A stretch of 64,000 bases of DNA from Hahella sp018986435 (GTDB lineage Bacteria; Pseudomonadota; Gammaproteobacteria; Pseudomonadales; Oleiphilaceae), in contig NZ_CP192738.1 of assembly GCF_050749805.1 (NCBI RefSeq), forward strand, positions 4,712,001 through 4,776,000, read 5' to 3'. A program made the position numbers and the translations under genes. Positions 25,802 to 34,650 of the stretch are shown here, piece after piece (positions within the stretch are counted from its first letter, which is position 1; each line of letters opens with the position of its first letter). The notes below the pieces were generated by a model that saw only the letters and a list, made by a program, of their open reading frames with translations, made no database searches and was not told where the DNA came from.

Positions 25802-26932
25802 ATGCAAATTCAACAATTCATCCGGAAAAACGGTCAGTGGATGACGCCCCTCCCCGACCAGCCGGACCATGACACGGTTTTGCTGCTTTGCTTCGGTCGG
25901 CAGTCCCTCCTGTTTTCCAGTGGCGTCGACTCCGCATTACGAAAAAGTTTCCCCCAGGCCCGATTAGTCGGTTGCTCTACCGCCGGAGAGATAATGGGAA
26001 CCAAAGTGCTGGAGAATACCCTGACCGTCACGGCGCTCAGCTTCTCCCGCGCAACCATCGCCGTCGTTTCCAGCCCTGTTCAAGACGATTCAGATAGCCG
26101 CGCTGTCGGACGCAACGTGGCGCAACAGTTGCCGCCGGAAGGGCTGCGCCATGTGCTATTGCTGTCGGACGGTTTGAAGGTCAACGGTTCCGAACTGGTG
26201 CAAGGCGCGCAGGAAGCCCTGCCTCATAGAGTTAAAATTACAGGCGGGCTCGCAGGCGATTATCAGGATTTCACTGATACGTCCGTCTGGGTCGACGCGC
26301 CAACGCATGAAGGGCTGGTGGCGGCGATCGGCTTTTATGGCGACTCGTTGCGCATCGGTTACGGCTCCATGGGGGGCTGGGACGCCTTCGGCCCTGACTG
26401 GCGCATCAGCAAATCCGAGCGCAACATACTGTTTGAATTGGATAAACATAGTGCGCTTTCTCTTTATAAAGATTATCTGGGCGATTACGCTAATGGGCTA
26501 CCAGCTACCGCACTGCTGTTTCCCCTACTGGTCAAGCTCGCCGATAATCACTATGTTGTGAGAACGATTCTCGGCATCAATGAGTCGGAGCAATCCATGA
26601 CCTTCGCCGGCGATATGCCTCAAGGCGCCGCCGCCCGATTTATGAAGGCCAATTTCGAACGACTCGTTGAGGGCGCCGCCTCAGCTGCGGAGCAAAGTCG
26701 CTTTTCCGGCGGACGGCAACCGCAACTGGCGTTACTGGTCAGCTGCGTCGGCCGCAAAATGGTGCTGAAACAGCGTACGGAAGAAGAAGTGGAAAGCGTT
26801 CGCGAGGTGCTCGGCGCCGACACCGCCATAAGCGGTTTCTATTCTTATGGCGAAATCAGTCCGGTAATCAATGGGGTTGGCTGCTCCCTGCATAACCAGA
26901 CAATGACGATTACAACAATCAGCGAAGACTAA
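25802..26932 (+). CDS. FIST-domain sensor protein
   Basis: 376 residues made of FIST N (about 25-220) and FIST C (about 225-360). This pair of domains is thought to bind small ligands, possibly amino acids, in signalling proteins. Landmarks are LVGCSTAGEIMGTKV near the start, ITGGLAGDYQDF in the middle and GADTAISGFYSYGEISPV near the end. It has no signal peptide or membrane helix, so it should act in the cytosol. It is followed 33 bases later by a GGDEF-EAL gene, so it probably feeds a signal into c-di-GMP control; the coupling is inference. Confidence 0.88.
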   Translation: MQIQQFIRKNGQWMTPLPDQPDHDTVLLLCFGRQSLLFSSGVDSALRKSFPQARLVGCSTAGEIMGTKVLENTLTVTALSFSRATIAVVSSPVQDDSDSRAVGRNVAQQLPPEGLRHVLLLSDGLKVNGSELVQGAQEALPHRVKITGGLAGDYQDFTDTSVWVDAPTHEGLVAAIGFYGDSLRIGYGSMGGWDAFGPDWRISKSERNILFELDKHSALSLYKDYLGDYANGLPATALLFPLLVKLADNHYVVRTILGINESEQSMTFAGDMPQGAAARFMKANFERLVEGAASAAEQSRFSGGRQPQLALLVSCVGRKMVLKQRTEEEVESVREVLGADTAISGFYSYGEISPVINGVGCSLHNQTMTITTISED

Positions 26933-26965
26933 GAATGCAACATCAACCAAGCTTAATGACTCCCT

Positions 26966-28876
26966 ATGCATAGGCTGTTAGAGCGTCAGTTGAAAAAACT
27001 TTTACCCGCCGATCTGCCACCGGAGCGGCTTCGCGCGCTTCTGGACGCAATTGACGCGGCTTACCTCCAGGCTGATGAAGAGCGCAGCATGCTTGAACGC
27101 GCCCTGGAGTTGTCTTCGCAAGAACTCACCAAACGCAATCAGGAACTGAAGCAGCAATTACAGGAAATCTCCACCACCAAACAGGAGCTGGAGAATTCGG
27201 TTTCCCTGCTTAACGCCACCCTCAACTCCACCTGTGACGGCATCATTGTGTTCGATCAGGACAATCGGGTGATCGCCTGCAATAACGTATTTCTGAAAAT
27301 GTTCGACATGCAGCAGGAGGTGGCGGAAAACATCAACAAACACCACATCCGTCCCTATTTGCGGGAAAAAGTGAAGAACCTGGATGAGCTGACCCGTCTT
27401 TGGGAGTTCAATAAACGCTTCAACCAGCGCTCCAGTTACTGTTTGCTGGAAATGAAAGACGGCCGTTTCATCGACTGCTACACCAACCCGCGTATTCATG
27501 AGGGCAAAGTGCTTGGTCGGGTGTGGAGTCTGAGCGACATTACCGAGCTCAAGCGCAGCGAACAGCAGGCGCTGTTTCACTCCTATCACGACAGCCTGAC
27601 CGGCCTGCCCAATCGCACCTTGTTCCACGAACGCCTCACTCATGCGATTGAGCGACGCGGCGGTCAGCAGCGGGATCTGGCGGTCATGTTTCTGGATCTC
27701 GACGGCTTCAAGGACATCAACGACTCCACTGGCTTGGAAACCGGCGACCAGTTGCTCCAAATGGCCGCACAGCGCATCAAGGAGACCCTGCCGCCAGAGA
27801 CGACGGTCGCCCGCTACGGCGGCGACGAGTTCATCGTCCTGCTGGAAAACATCAAGACATCCTTTGAGGCGACCCTGATATCCGAACGCCTGCGTACCGC
27901 CATCGACCGCCCTTTTACGGTCGGCGAACAGACTTTCCATCTCACCTGCTCGATCGGCATCGCCCTCTACCCGACCGACAGTCGCGACGCTGACGCTTTG
28001 ATCCGAAAAGCGGACATGGCTATGAATCACGCCAAGAGCCGTGGCCGCAACAACTGCCAGTTCTTCGCTGACGAATTCGAAATACTCACCTCCCATCGCT
28101 TGAGGATTCGCAACAATCTCAAATCGGCGCTGGAAAAGAATGAGTTCGATTTGCTGTACCAGCCGAAAATCGCTCTGCACAGCAATATGATTATCGGCGT
28201 TGAAGCATTGATACGCTGGCGTCGTCCTAGCGGCGAAGTGGTTTCTCCGGCGGAGTTTATTCCTGCGGCGGAGGAAAACGGTCTGATTATCGATATCGGC
28301 AACTGGGTCACCGAGGAAGCCTGCAAACAATTGCAGCGTTGGGGACGGGAAAATCACCATGACTTCTCGGTCGCCATCAATATCTCCCCGTTCCACTTTC
28401 AGCACGCGGATGTCCTGAGCACCATCACTCAGGCTTTGCGACGTTATTCCGTGCGGCCCGAACTGCTGGAAATCGAGCTGACGGAAAGCGCCTTGATGGA
28501 GGACATCGAACACACCATCGCAATACTGGGAGAGCTGCGCAAGCTGGGCATCAGTTGTTCTGTGGATGATTTTGGCGCCGGTTATTCCTCTTTGAATTAC
28601 CTCAAGCGGCTGCCGGTGGACACCCTGAAAATCGACAAGATGTTCATCGACGACATCACCAAGTCACAACGGGATCTGGCGCTGGTCGACACCATGATCA
28701 ACCTCGCCCACCATTTAGATATGCTAGTCGTGGCGGAAGGCGTAGAAACAGAAGAGACTGTCCATCTGCTTAAGGAGAAACACTGCGACTTGGCCCAAGG
28801 CTACTATTTCAGCCGTCCGGTCAGCGGCAAGATGATCAGTGAAATGCTGACCACCCGTTTGCAGGATCGCGCCTGA
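26966..28876 (+). CDS. PAS-GGDEF-EAL cyclic-di-GMP enzyme
   Basis: 636 residues. A coiled coil (about 25-85, rich in Glu, Gln and Leu) precedes a PAS domain (about 80-195) with LNSTCDGIIVFDQDNRVIAC. The GGDEF domain follows (about 205-365) with intact active site ARYGGDEFIVLL, and its inhibitory RxxD position is not obvious. The EAL domain (about 385-630) keeps VEALIRWRRPSG, the metal-binding DDFGAGYSSL and the catalytic loop VDTLKIDKMFI, so both activities are possible. No membrane segment is present. It is paired with the FIST gene just upstream. Confidence 0.93.
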   Translation: MHRLLERQLKKLLPADLPPERLRALLDAIDAAYLQADEERSMLERALELSSQELTKRNQELKQQLQEISTTKQELENSVSLLNATLNSTCDGIIVFDQDNRVIACNNVFLKMFDMQQEVAENINKHHIRPYLREKVKNLDELTRLWEFNKRFNQRSSYCLLEMKDGRFIDCYTNPRIHEGKVLGRVWSLSDITELKRSEQQALFHSYHDSLTGLPNRTLFHERLTHAIERRGGQQRDLAVMFLDLDGFKDINDSTGLETGDQLLQMAAQRIKETLPPETTVARYGGDEFIVLLENIKTSFEATLISERLRTAIDRPFTVGEQTFHLTCSIGIALYPTDSRDADALIRKADMAMNHAKSRGRNNCQFFADEFEILTSHRLRIRNNLKSALEKNEFDLLYQPKIALHSNMIIGVEALIRWRRPSGEVVSPAEFIPAAEENGLIIDIGNWVTEEACKQLQRWGRENHHDFSVAINISPFHFQHADVLSTITQALRRYSVRPELLEIELTESALMEDIEHTIAILGELRKLGISCSVDDFGAGYSSLNYLKRLPVDTLKIDKMFIDDITKSQRDLALVDTMINLAHHLDMLVVAEGVETEETVHLLKEKHCDLAQGYYFSRPVSGKMISEMLTTRLQDRA

Positions 28877-28937
28877 CCGCCGCCACTCATTTAGGCTCCT
28901 TCTCTACATTCCCATTCTTTGACAGATCCGCTCTCTG

Positions 28938-29930
28938 TTAGAGTTCTTCCGGTCTGCCGCTGCGAAATGCGGATAAGGTGTAGGCCTCCTCCAGTTCATC
29001 CGCCGTCGCCACGCCACTGCTCATGAACAGCACAACTGTCTTACTGCGAAGCTTCTGCCTGAGCAGGTAAGCCGCCATGATGGGCGCGCCGCCCGCCGCA
29101 TCCACCATTTGCCGGGTATGATGCGCCGCCAGCGCCACGCCCTCGTACAACCGGTGTTCCGGCAGTAGAACAAAATCCGTTAGCGCTTCCGTATACAGGC
29201 TGAATGGTGTTTCAAAGGCTTTACTCATGCCCAGCTCTTGTGAAAACGTACGGCTCTCCTGACGTTGCAGTGCGCCGGTTTTCCATGACAAGTAAGCGGC
29301 CGGCGCCGACTCAGCCTGCACGCCAATGACTTTCAACTTGGGATTAAGGACGCTCGACGCCGCCAGGGTGGAAGCAATGCATCCGCCCATCCCCACGGAG
29401 CCAATCGCCACGTCCGCTTCAGGCAATTCTTCAATCACCTCCAGAGCGGCGGTGGCGCAACCATGAATAAACTGCATTTCGTTGGCGGGATGCACAAAGT
29501 AGTAATCGCCATTTTCCTCCATACGACGCGCAATGCGTAACGACTCAGGAAAGTCGATTCCATTCGCGCGAACTTCCGCCCCTTGGTCCTGTATCGTTTG
29601 AATCAAAGACAGCGGGCTTTTTTCCGGTACTACCACCAGCGCGCACATATTAAACAAGCGGGCGGCGCACGCCAGCGCCAATCCCGAAGCCCCGTTGGCG
29701 GCGGTGACGATGCGGGTGACGCCATTGCGCCGCAATTCCCACGCAAGATTGACCGCGCCGCGTATTTTTTGGCTGGCGGTGGGGTTATGATTCTCGTGTT
29801 TGATGTAGATATCCGCGCCTATCAGTCTGGAGAGGCTCTCATAGCGTAACAATTGAGTAGGCTTGAGATTACGCGAAACCGTTTGACGGGCTTTGAATAT
29901 GTCGCGAATATCAACGACTTGGTCCTTCAT
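28938..29930 (-). CDS. PLP-dependent threonine dehydratase-like protein
   Basis: Fold type II pyridoxal-phosphate enzyme, 330 residues, without the C-terminal ACT domain of biosynthetic threonine dehydratase. The opening VVDIRDIFKARQTVSRNLKP and the lysine motif NPTASQKIRGAVN align with the usual PTGSFKxRGA, so the PLP lysine is kept while Phe is Gln. Other PLP contacts deviate: SGNHAQ reads NGASGLALA, the phosphate loop reads GSVGMGGCIAS and the late SGG reads FMSSGVATADE. The substrate may therefore not be threonine. It is transcribed alone, diverging from the sulfurtransferase. Confidence 0.8.
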   Translation of the reverse strand: MKDQVVDIRDIFKARQTVSRNLKPTQLLRYESLSRLIGADIYIKHENHNPTASQKIRGAVNLAWELRRNGVTRIVTAANGASGLALACAARLFNMCALVVVPEKSPLSLIQTIQDQGAEVRANGIDFPESLRIARRMEENGDYYFVHPANEMQFIHGCATAALEVIEELPEADVAIGSVGMGGCIASTLAASSVLNPKLKVIGVQAESAPAAYLSWKTGALQRQESRTFSQELGMSKAFETPFSLYTEALTDFVLLPEHRLYEGVALAAHHTRQMVDAAGGAPIMAAYLLRQKLRSKTVVLFMSSGVATADELEEAYTLSAFRSGRPEEL

Positions 29931-30038
29931 AAGTCAGTCTCAGGCAATGTGGGCGACGGCTAGCATATACGCAGGCGCGTTCAGGCGCTGTGACTGCATT
30001 CAAAGTAAAGAAATGTAACAAGGAGCAAAAGGACATCC

Positions 30039-30884
30039 ATGCTAATTTCTCCAGCATCCCTGCATTCGCATTTGGGCGACGCCAAATATCGCATAATCGA
30101 TTGCCGCTTCGCGCTCAACGACCCGGAATACGGACGCCTCGCCTATCAGCAGGATCACATTCCAGGGGCCGTATACGCCGACCTGAACAAGGACTTATCA
30201 GCGCCGGTGATTCCAGGTAAAACAGGTCGCCACCCTTTGCCGGAGGTCCACCAGTTTCTGGGCTGGTTACAGCAGTCGGGAATCACCTCGGAAGATATCG
30301 TCGTCGCCTACGACGACGGCCCAGGCGCCTACGCATCTCGCTTGTGGTGGTTGTTAAAATGGCTCGGTCACGCAGACGTCCGCATTCTGGACGGAGGCCT
30401 GAAAGCCTGGCGCGCAGCAGGTTATGACATGTCCACTGAGCCAGCGACGCCCAAGCAGGTTGACGCTTACGAAGCGACGCCCGACGAGCGCCTGCTGGTG
30501 ACAGCGGAGGAGTTGCACAGCAAGCTGAACGACGCGTCGGTCAATATTCTGGACGCCCGCGCCGCGCCGCGATTCGCAGGAGAGATGGAGCCGATAGATC
30601 CCGTCGCCGGACACATCCCCAACGCGATCTGCGCCCCCTTTGAAGAAAACCTGACCCCCGAAGGCGTATTCAAACCGGAAGAAGAATTACGCCGTCGCTT
30701 CGCCAACTATTACGCTCACGGCAAAGCCTGGGAAGTCATTTGCTACTGCGGCTCCGGCGTCACCGCCTGCCACAACATCTTCTCCGCCCACCTGGCGGGC
30801 TACCCCATGCCCAAACTCTACCCCGGCTCCTGGAGCGAGTGGATCACCGATCCCAACCACCCCATTGCCGTTGGTAACGAATAG
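30039..30884 (+). CDS. sseA: 3-mercaptopyruvate sulfurtransferase
   Basis: Two-rhodanese-domain sulfurtransferase of 281 residues, the same length as E. coli SseA. The first domain (about 1-140) is inactive, with DQHIPGAVYADLNKDLS-type residues conserved. The second (about 155-281) carries the catalytic cysteine in ICYCGSGVTACHNIF. CGSGVT is the loop of mercaptopyruvate enzymes, whereas thiosulfate enzymes have CRKGVT. It moves sulfur from mercaptopyruvate to cyanide or thiols in the cytosol. A hairpin follows the stop. Confidence 0.9.
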   Translation: MLISPASLHSHLGDAKYRIIDCRFALNDPEYGRLAYQQDHIPGAVYADLNKDLSAPVIPGKTGRHPLPEVHQFLGWLQQSGITSEDIVVAYDDGPGAYASRLWWLLKWLGHADVRILDGGLKAWRAAGYDMSTEPATPKQVDAYEATPDERLLVTAEELHSKLNDASVNILDARAAPRFAGEMEPIDPVAGHIPNAICAPFEENLTPEGVFKPEEELRRRFANYYAHGKAWEVICYCGSGVTACHNIFSAHLAGYPMPKLYPGSWSEWITDPNHPIAVGNE

Positions 30885-30909
30885 CCTTCAGATATATAAA
30901 CATCTCACT

Positions 30910-30938
30910 GGCGTCATTTTATTAGCAATGACGCCTTT
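30910..30938 (+). terminator. Terminator after the sulfurtransferase gene
   Basis: A perfect 9-bp stem (GGCGTCATT / AATGACGCC) with an 8-base AT-rich loop ends in TTT. It lies 25 bases after the stop codon. Confidence 0.55.
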
Positions 30939-31335
30939 GTGACGCTCAATTAATACTGAATTTAAATCAGTTATCGCCCTGCCCCGTTATACATTTTCGC
31001 ACGCCTTCATAGGAACCTGAGCATTTCATAAAACAGCAATAACCTGACAAGCAAATAAAGGCCTTCTATCTTCCTCAAACAACATGCCCTTCGCCTGCCA
31101 TGCGACAAAAACTTTAAGTTTACACCGTAAAGATAACTATTTATCACAAATCAGCCACATTACAAAATGTAACTACTGGATTCAAAAAACTATAAACCGG
31201 CCTCATCTCCCCAACAAATAACTCATCATTTCGAGAAAAATAGATATAAAATCCACGAAATTAACAACATTTATAGCGCATCGACAGGATTTATAAATTC
31301 ACTTAAAGGCAACTTTCCTTAAGTACTTAATGCGG

Positions 31336-31365
31336 TTGATAAAGGATTTTAAAGAGCCGTAAATT
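31336..31365 (+). promoter_or_regulatory. Candidate NRPS promoter
   Basis: TTGATA (31336-31341) and TAAATT (31360-31365) are separated by 18 bases, which would start transcription about 90 bases before the NRPS gene. Both hexamers are imperfect, and other AT-rich sites nearby could serve. Confidence 0.35.
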
Positions 31366-31429
31366 ACTTCTCTTTCTCACATCAAGTTCTCGCTCACAAA
31401 TTTATTTTCGAAAACAACACCAATTAATT

Positions 31430-31448
31430 GAGAATTATTTACATCAGG
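31430..31448 (+). promoter_or_regulatory. Fur-like site overlapping the NRPS ribosome site
   Basis: GAGAATTATTTACATCAGG matches 11 of 19 consensus Fur positions. It shares GAGAATTATTT-CAT with the better Fur box before fbpA. It ends 13 bases before the NRPS start codon and overlaps the GGGATAGG ribosome site. It may be chance in AT-rich DNA. Confidence 0.35.
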
Positions 31449-31461
31449 GATAGGTACAAAA

Positions 31462-34400
31462 ATGTCAATTTCTAATCAAGACAAAGGAAAGTGGATTTCA
31501 TTGCATCCTTCTCAAGAGGAAGTTTACTTTGATCAACTAATGCACCCGGACAGCGCTCATTATAATATTGGAGGGTGTTTCACAATTGAAGGAAACCTGA
31601 ATGTAGAGGCCTTCAGAGAGGCCATAGTAAAAACAACCTGTTCAGTCGACACTCTTAGTGTATGTTTTGACTTTTCTGGCGAAGTATTACAACAAACATT
31701 CGATCCAAAAAATATAAAATGCGCCATTTCACATTTAGACTTATCAAGAGAAAAAAATCCAGAACTTAAGTTAAGGTGCTGGATAAAAAGCTATTTTTCA
31801 ACTCCTTTTGATTTAACAAAAAATCATTTTCACGAAAACACATTAATCAAAACAGATAATCAAAAACATAGGTGGGTCGTAAAAGCGCATCACATATTAG
31901 TTGACGGACTAGGATACATAAATTACACAAAATTAGTTGCAAAGACGTACAACTGCATCACTAATGGCGAGTCGTTGGAATGGTTAGCAACAATACCTTC
32001 TTATGAAAAGTGCGCCATTAACTCTAATCGCTACATTTCGTCTGAGAAATACAAAAAAGACAGGCAGTATTGGATTGACCAATTTTCGACAACCCCCACA
32101 ATTACCCTTGATAAAAAAAATACAAAAAAAAGCCATAAAAGTAAACACCACTCACTATATTTATCCTCTGATAGCGCAAAAAAATTAAAAAAACTGGAGA
32201 TTTTATTTAGCACTTCCTTACTCCAGCTAACAATAGCCGCCACATCCATATATTTTTCTAAAATAAAATCCATCGATACACTTACATTCGGGATACCCAC
32301 TCATAACCGTCAAAATAAAGAAGAAAGGCTGACAATTGGCATGATGACAGGCGTCATGCCTTTTAAAACAAAAATATCGCCAAGAATAACTCTGTCTGAA
32401 CTATTAAAAAAGGCAAACAAGAAGCTGAGACAAAGCTATAGACACCAGAGGTATCCCATTAGTCACTTGAAACGGGATTTAAGTATAAATTCGAAAAATC
32501 ATAACAATCTATTTGAAATTCTAATAAACCAAGAGTCATTTAATTTAGACTTTCATCTTGGCAATCTAAGAACTTCATTTGAACACCTATCAAGCGATGA
32601 TGAGATGACGCCATTACAAATCCGATGGTGCGATTACGGGGCGAATCAGCCTTTACAGCTCAAACTCAGCTATAGAACTGATTATTTTTCAAAAGATGAG
32701 GCTGCATTATTGGCGGACAGAATAGTCCATATAATACTCAGCTTTGAGCAATATCATGATCAGTCTATCGACCTCATTCCAATCCTCACTCAACCAGAAA
32801 CCCAGCAACTGCTCATCGACTGGAACCAAACCGACGCCCCCTTCCCGGCCGAGCAATGCATCCATGAGTTGTTTGAAGCCCAGGCGGCGAAGTCCCCGAA
32901 CGCCGTGGCGGTCGTATTTGAAGACGACAAATTGACCTATGGCGAACTCAACCGGCGCGCCAATCAGCTGGCTCATTACTTAATCGAACAAGGGGTGAAG
33001 CCCGACGCGCTGGTGGGGCTCTGCGTGGAGCGGAGCCTGGACATGATCATTGGATTACTGGGTATCCTGAAAGCCGGCGGGGCTTACGTGCCGCTAGACC
33101 CCAGCTATCCCACTGAGCGACTGGGTTACATGATCGAAGACAGCGGCGTTGAGTTAATCGTGACTCAAACGGCGCTAAAGAGATCCATTCCTCCTCTGGC
33201 TAACCTAGCCTCTATTTACCTGGATGCGGAAGACCATCAGCAACTACTCTCCCTGTGCTCCGATAGGAATATTGCTAAAGACCGTCTGCAACTGACTTCG
33301 CAGCACCTGGCGTATGTGATTTACACCTCGGGTTCGACAGGCAGGCCTAAAGGGACGCTGATACCTCATCAAGGCGTAACGCGGTTAGTTACCGGGAATG
33401 ACTATGCGCCATTAAACGATAAAACCGTCATGGGCCAGTGCGCGACGATTACATTTGATGCAGCTACATTTGAGATCTGGGGGGCTTTACTTAATGGCGG
33501 AAGGCTTGTCCTCTACCCTCAGCCAGTCCTAGACATTCTGCAACTCAATGAATTTATCCACAGCAACCATATCAACACCCTATGGTTAACCTCTGGCTTA
33601 TTTGATCATTTCGCCAAGGACGCATCCAAGATCAACTCTTTGAAATACCTCCTAACGGGAGGAGATGTAGTTTCGCCTCATACCGTTTCCAAGCTGTATT
33701 CCATTAACCCTGACTTAACGATAATTAACGGCTATGGTCCGACTGAAAATACAACCTTTACGTGCTGCTTTACAATTTCCTCCAATATCGATGTAAACCG
33801 ATCGATTCCTATCGGTCGCCCAATTAAAAACACGTCCGTTTATGTATTATCGCCGAACCAAACACTACAACCCATTGGCGTAGCTGGCGAACTCCATATT
33901 GGCGGCGCAGGTCTCGCCCGCGGTTACTTAAATCGCCCCGACCTTACCGCAGAGAAGTTCATTCCGAACCCTTTCAGCGACGATCCTCATGATCGCCTGT
34001 ACCGCACCGGAGATTTGGTGCGCTGGCTGCCGGATGGCAATCTGGAGTTCCTGGGGCGCATCGATCATCAGGTCAAGATCCGCGGTTTTCGCATTGAGCT
34101 TGGGGAAATCGAAGCGGTGCTTTTACAACTTAAGGCCGTCCGGGAGGCCGTTGTGGTAGCTCGCGAAGACCAGAACGATAAACGTCTGGTGGCGTATGTC
34201 GTGGTAGTCGCCGATGAGACGACAGAGAGTTCCTTAATTGATGAACTAAGGCAGATAATAAAACAGCAATTGCCGGATTATATGGCGCCCTCGGCGTTTG
34301 TAATCCTGGACTCAATGCCGCTAACACCCAACGGCAAAGTCGATCGCAACGCCTTACCCGCCCCGGACTACGCAGCCTCCGTAGATGAGTTTGTAGCGCC

Positions 34401-34650
34401 GATTACTCCCACGGAATGCAGACTGGCTGACATCTGGCGGTCCCTGCTGCAGATCAACTGCCCCATCAGCGCCAACGCCAACTTTTTTGAGTTGGGGGGA
34501 CACTCCTTATTAGCCGTTCGCCTAGTCGCTCTCATTAGGGAGGCCTTTTCTGTGGGAGTGACGGTCAAGGACTTGTTCAACACACCGCACCTGTCTGAGA
34601 TCGCCGCATTAATTGAGCAAAGCGTTCCAACTGCACCCAAAGCGCCCGCC
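31462..34650 (+). other. NRPS module 1 (starter C, A predicted Val, T)
   Basis: The first C domain (residues 1-440) resembles the EntF-like starter class: HHILVDGLGY and the later RQSYRHQRYPISHLKRDL line up with equivalent EntF segments. It should join an acyl or aryl group delivered in trans to the first amino acid. The A-domain pocket residues, aligned by eye to GrsA, read D-A-F-W-L-G-G-T-F-K, one change from the classic valine code. The carrier motif is FFELGGHSLLAVRL. Confidence 0.75.

Larger units (their letters stand above)
30885..31461. other. AT-rich intergenic region upstream of the NRPS gene
   Basis: 577 bases with clearly higher A+T than most of the window and no gene. It holds the sulfurtransferase terminator, a candidate promoter (31336-31365) and a Fur-like site (31430-31448). 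The composition suits a silencer target such as an MvaT/H-NS protein. Confidence 0.55.

Noticed and set aside
27158..28513. 451-codon open frame on the minus strand
   Set aside because: It lies fully inside the PAS-GGDEF-EAL gene in antisense; its sequence has no recognisable domain and no ribosome site. Long antisense frames are common in GC-rich genes.
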